Source of the DNA: Lactarius indigo
Lineage: Eukaryota; Basidiomycota; Agaricomycetes; Russulales; Russulaceae
Assembly: GCA_025766275.1 (NCBI GenBank)
Contig: JAFKAC010000098.1
Coordinates: 1 to 64,000, forward strand
Reading direction: 5' to 3'
Length of the DNA stretch: 64,000 bases
Notes under the pieces: generated by a model
The model's database searches: none
Seen by the model: only the letters and a program-made list of their open reading frames with translations
Told to the model about the DNA's origin: nothing
Shown here: positions 63,901-64,000 of the stretch, piece after piece
How positions within the stretch are numbered: the stretch's first letter is position 1
Layout: the number at the start of each line of letters is the position of its first letter
Made by a program: the position numbers and the translations under genes

Positions 63901-64000
63901 ACCAACATCTATATGTAAGAACTAGAACAATCCTCAGTCACCCTAGGATAGAAACAACTATTATGTTATACCTAGAACAACCTAGTCATACGGTTAGTCA

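Overview
The window reads as a transposon-dense stretch of a basidiomycete genome, most likely an Agaricomycete. The signs are a KDZ transposase of the CxC2 class, tightly packed genes with 45-60 bp GT-AG introns, several chromodomain Ty3/gypsy elements, a Tad-like LINE, and many CGA-to-TGA changes that look like methyl-CpG decay. I see no intact host housekeeping gene, no tRNA, no rRNA and no CRISPR.

Layout. 1-608: non-coding, rich in perfect GC hairpins, ending in a telomere-like CCCTAAA run. 609-15523: one very large (14.9 kb) DNA transposon with 150-bp terminal inverted repeats. It carries an apparently complete 11-exon KDZ transposase plus four other multi-exon or small genes (one with a Zn2Cys6-type cluster, one HMG-like) and long subterminal repeat arrays. 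15636-22797: a 5'-truncated chromovirus (E1) with a solo LTR inside its RNase H region. 22798-24279: remnant of a minus-strand gypsy element (E2). 24280-27871: gene fragments and an LTR-like repeat (R1). 27872-41450: a plus-strand gypsy element (A), interrupted in gag by a full-length minus-strand element (E3, 33065-40934, 5-bp target duplication AAGAT) and in pol by a related minus-strand element (D, 41451-51243). 51244-54520: 5'-truncated LINE with an A24 tail, sitting in the RT of a further chromovirus (E4, 54521-59303). 59304-62880: repeats and a DUF6532-like gene remnant. 63190-63900: almost G-free low-complexity DNA.

Most interesting system. Elements A and D carry three long open frames (ORF1, ORF2, ORF3) between the 5' LTR and gag. 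In D the whole stretch from the predicted transcription start to the gag start codon, about 3.3 kb, contains no ATG in any of the three frames. ORF1-3 are therefore methionine-free, and the first AUG of the transcript is that of gag. The few ATGs in copy A mostly match ACG or CGTG in D, so they look like later CpG decay. The ORF junctions carry hairpins with a recurring C-GAGT-G loop. E3 and E2 have a shorter, similar leader frame. Both families also show a Tf1-like self-priming signature: the predicted mRNA 5' end is perfectly complementary to a site 2 nt downstream of the 5' LTR.

A second theme is a Pol extension. In E1, E3 and E4 the reading frame continues past the chromodomain into a module with a proline-rich part and a coiled coil; in E1 and E4 it also has a PIDYER motif and four zinc knuckles. 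The PIDYERV motif reappears in the 5' ORF1 of A/D, whose Pol lacks the extension.
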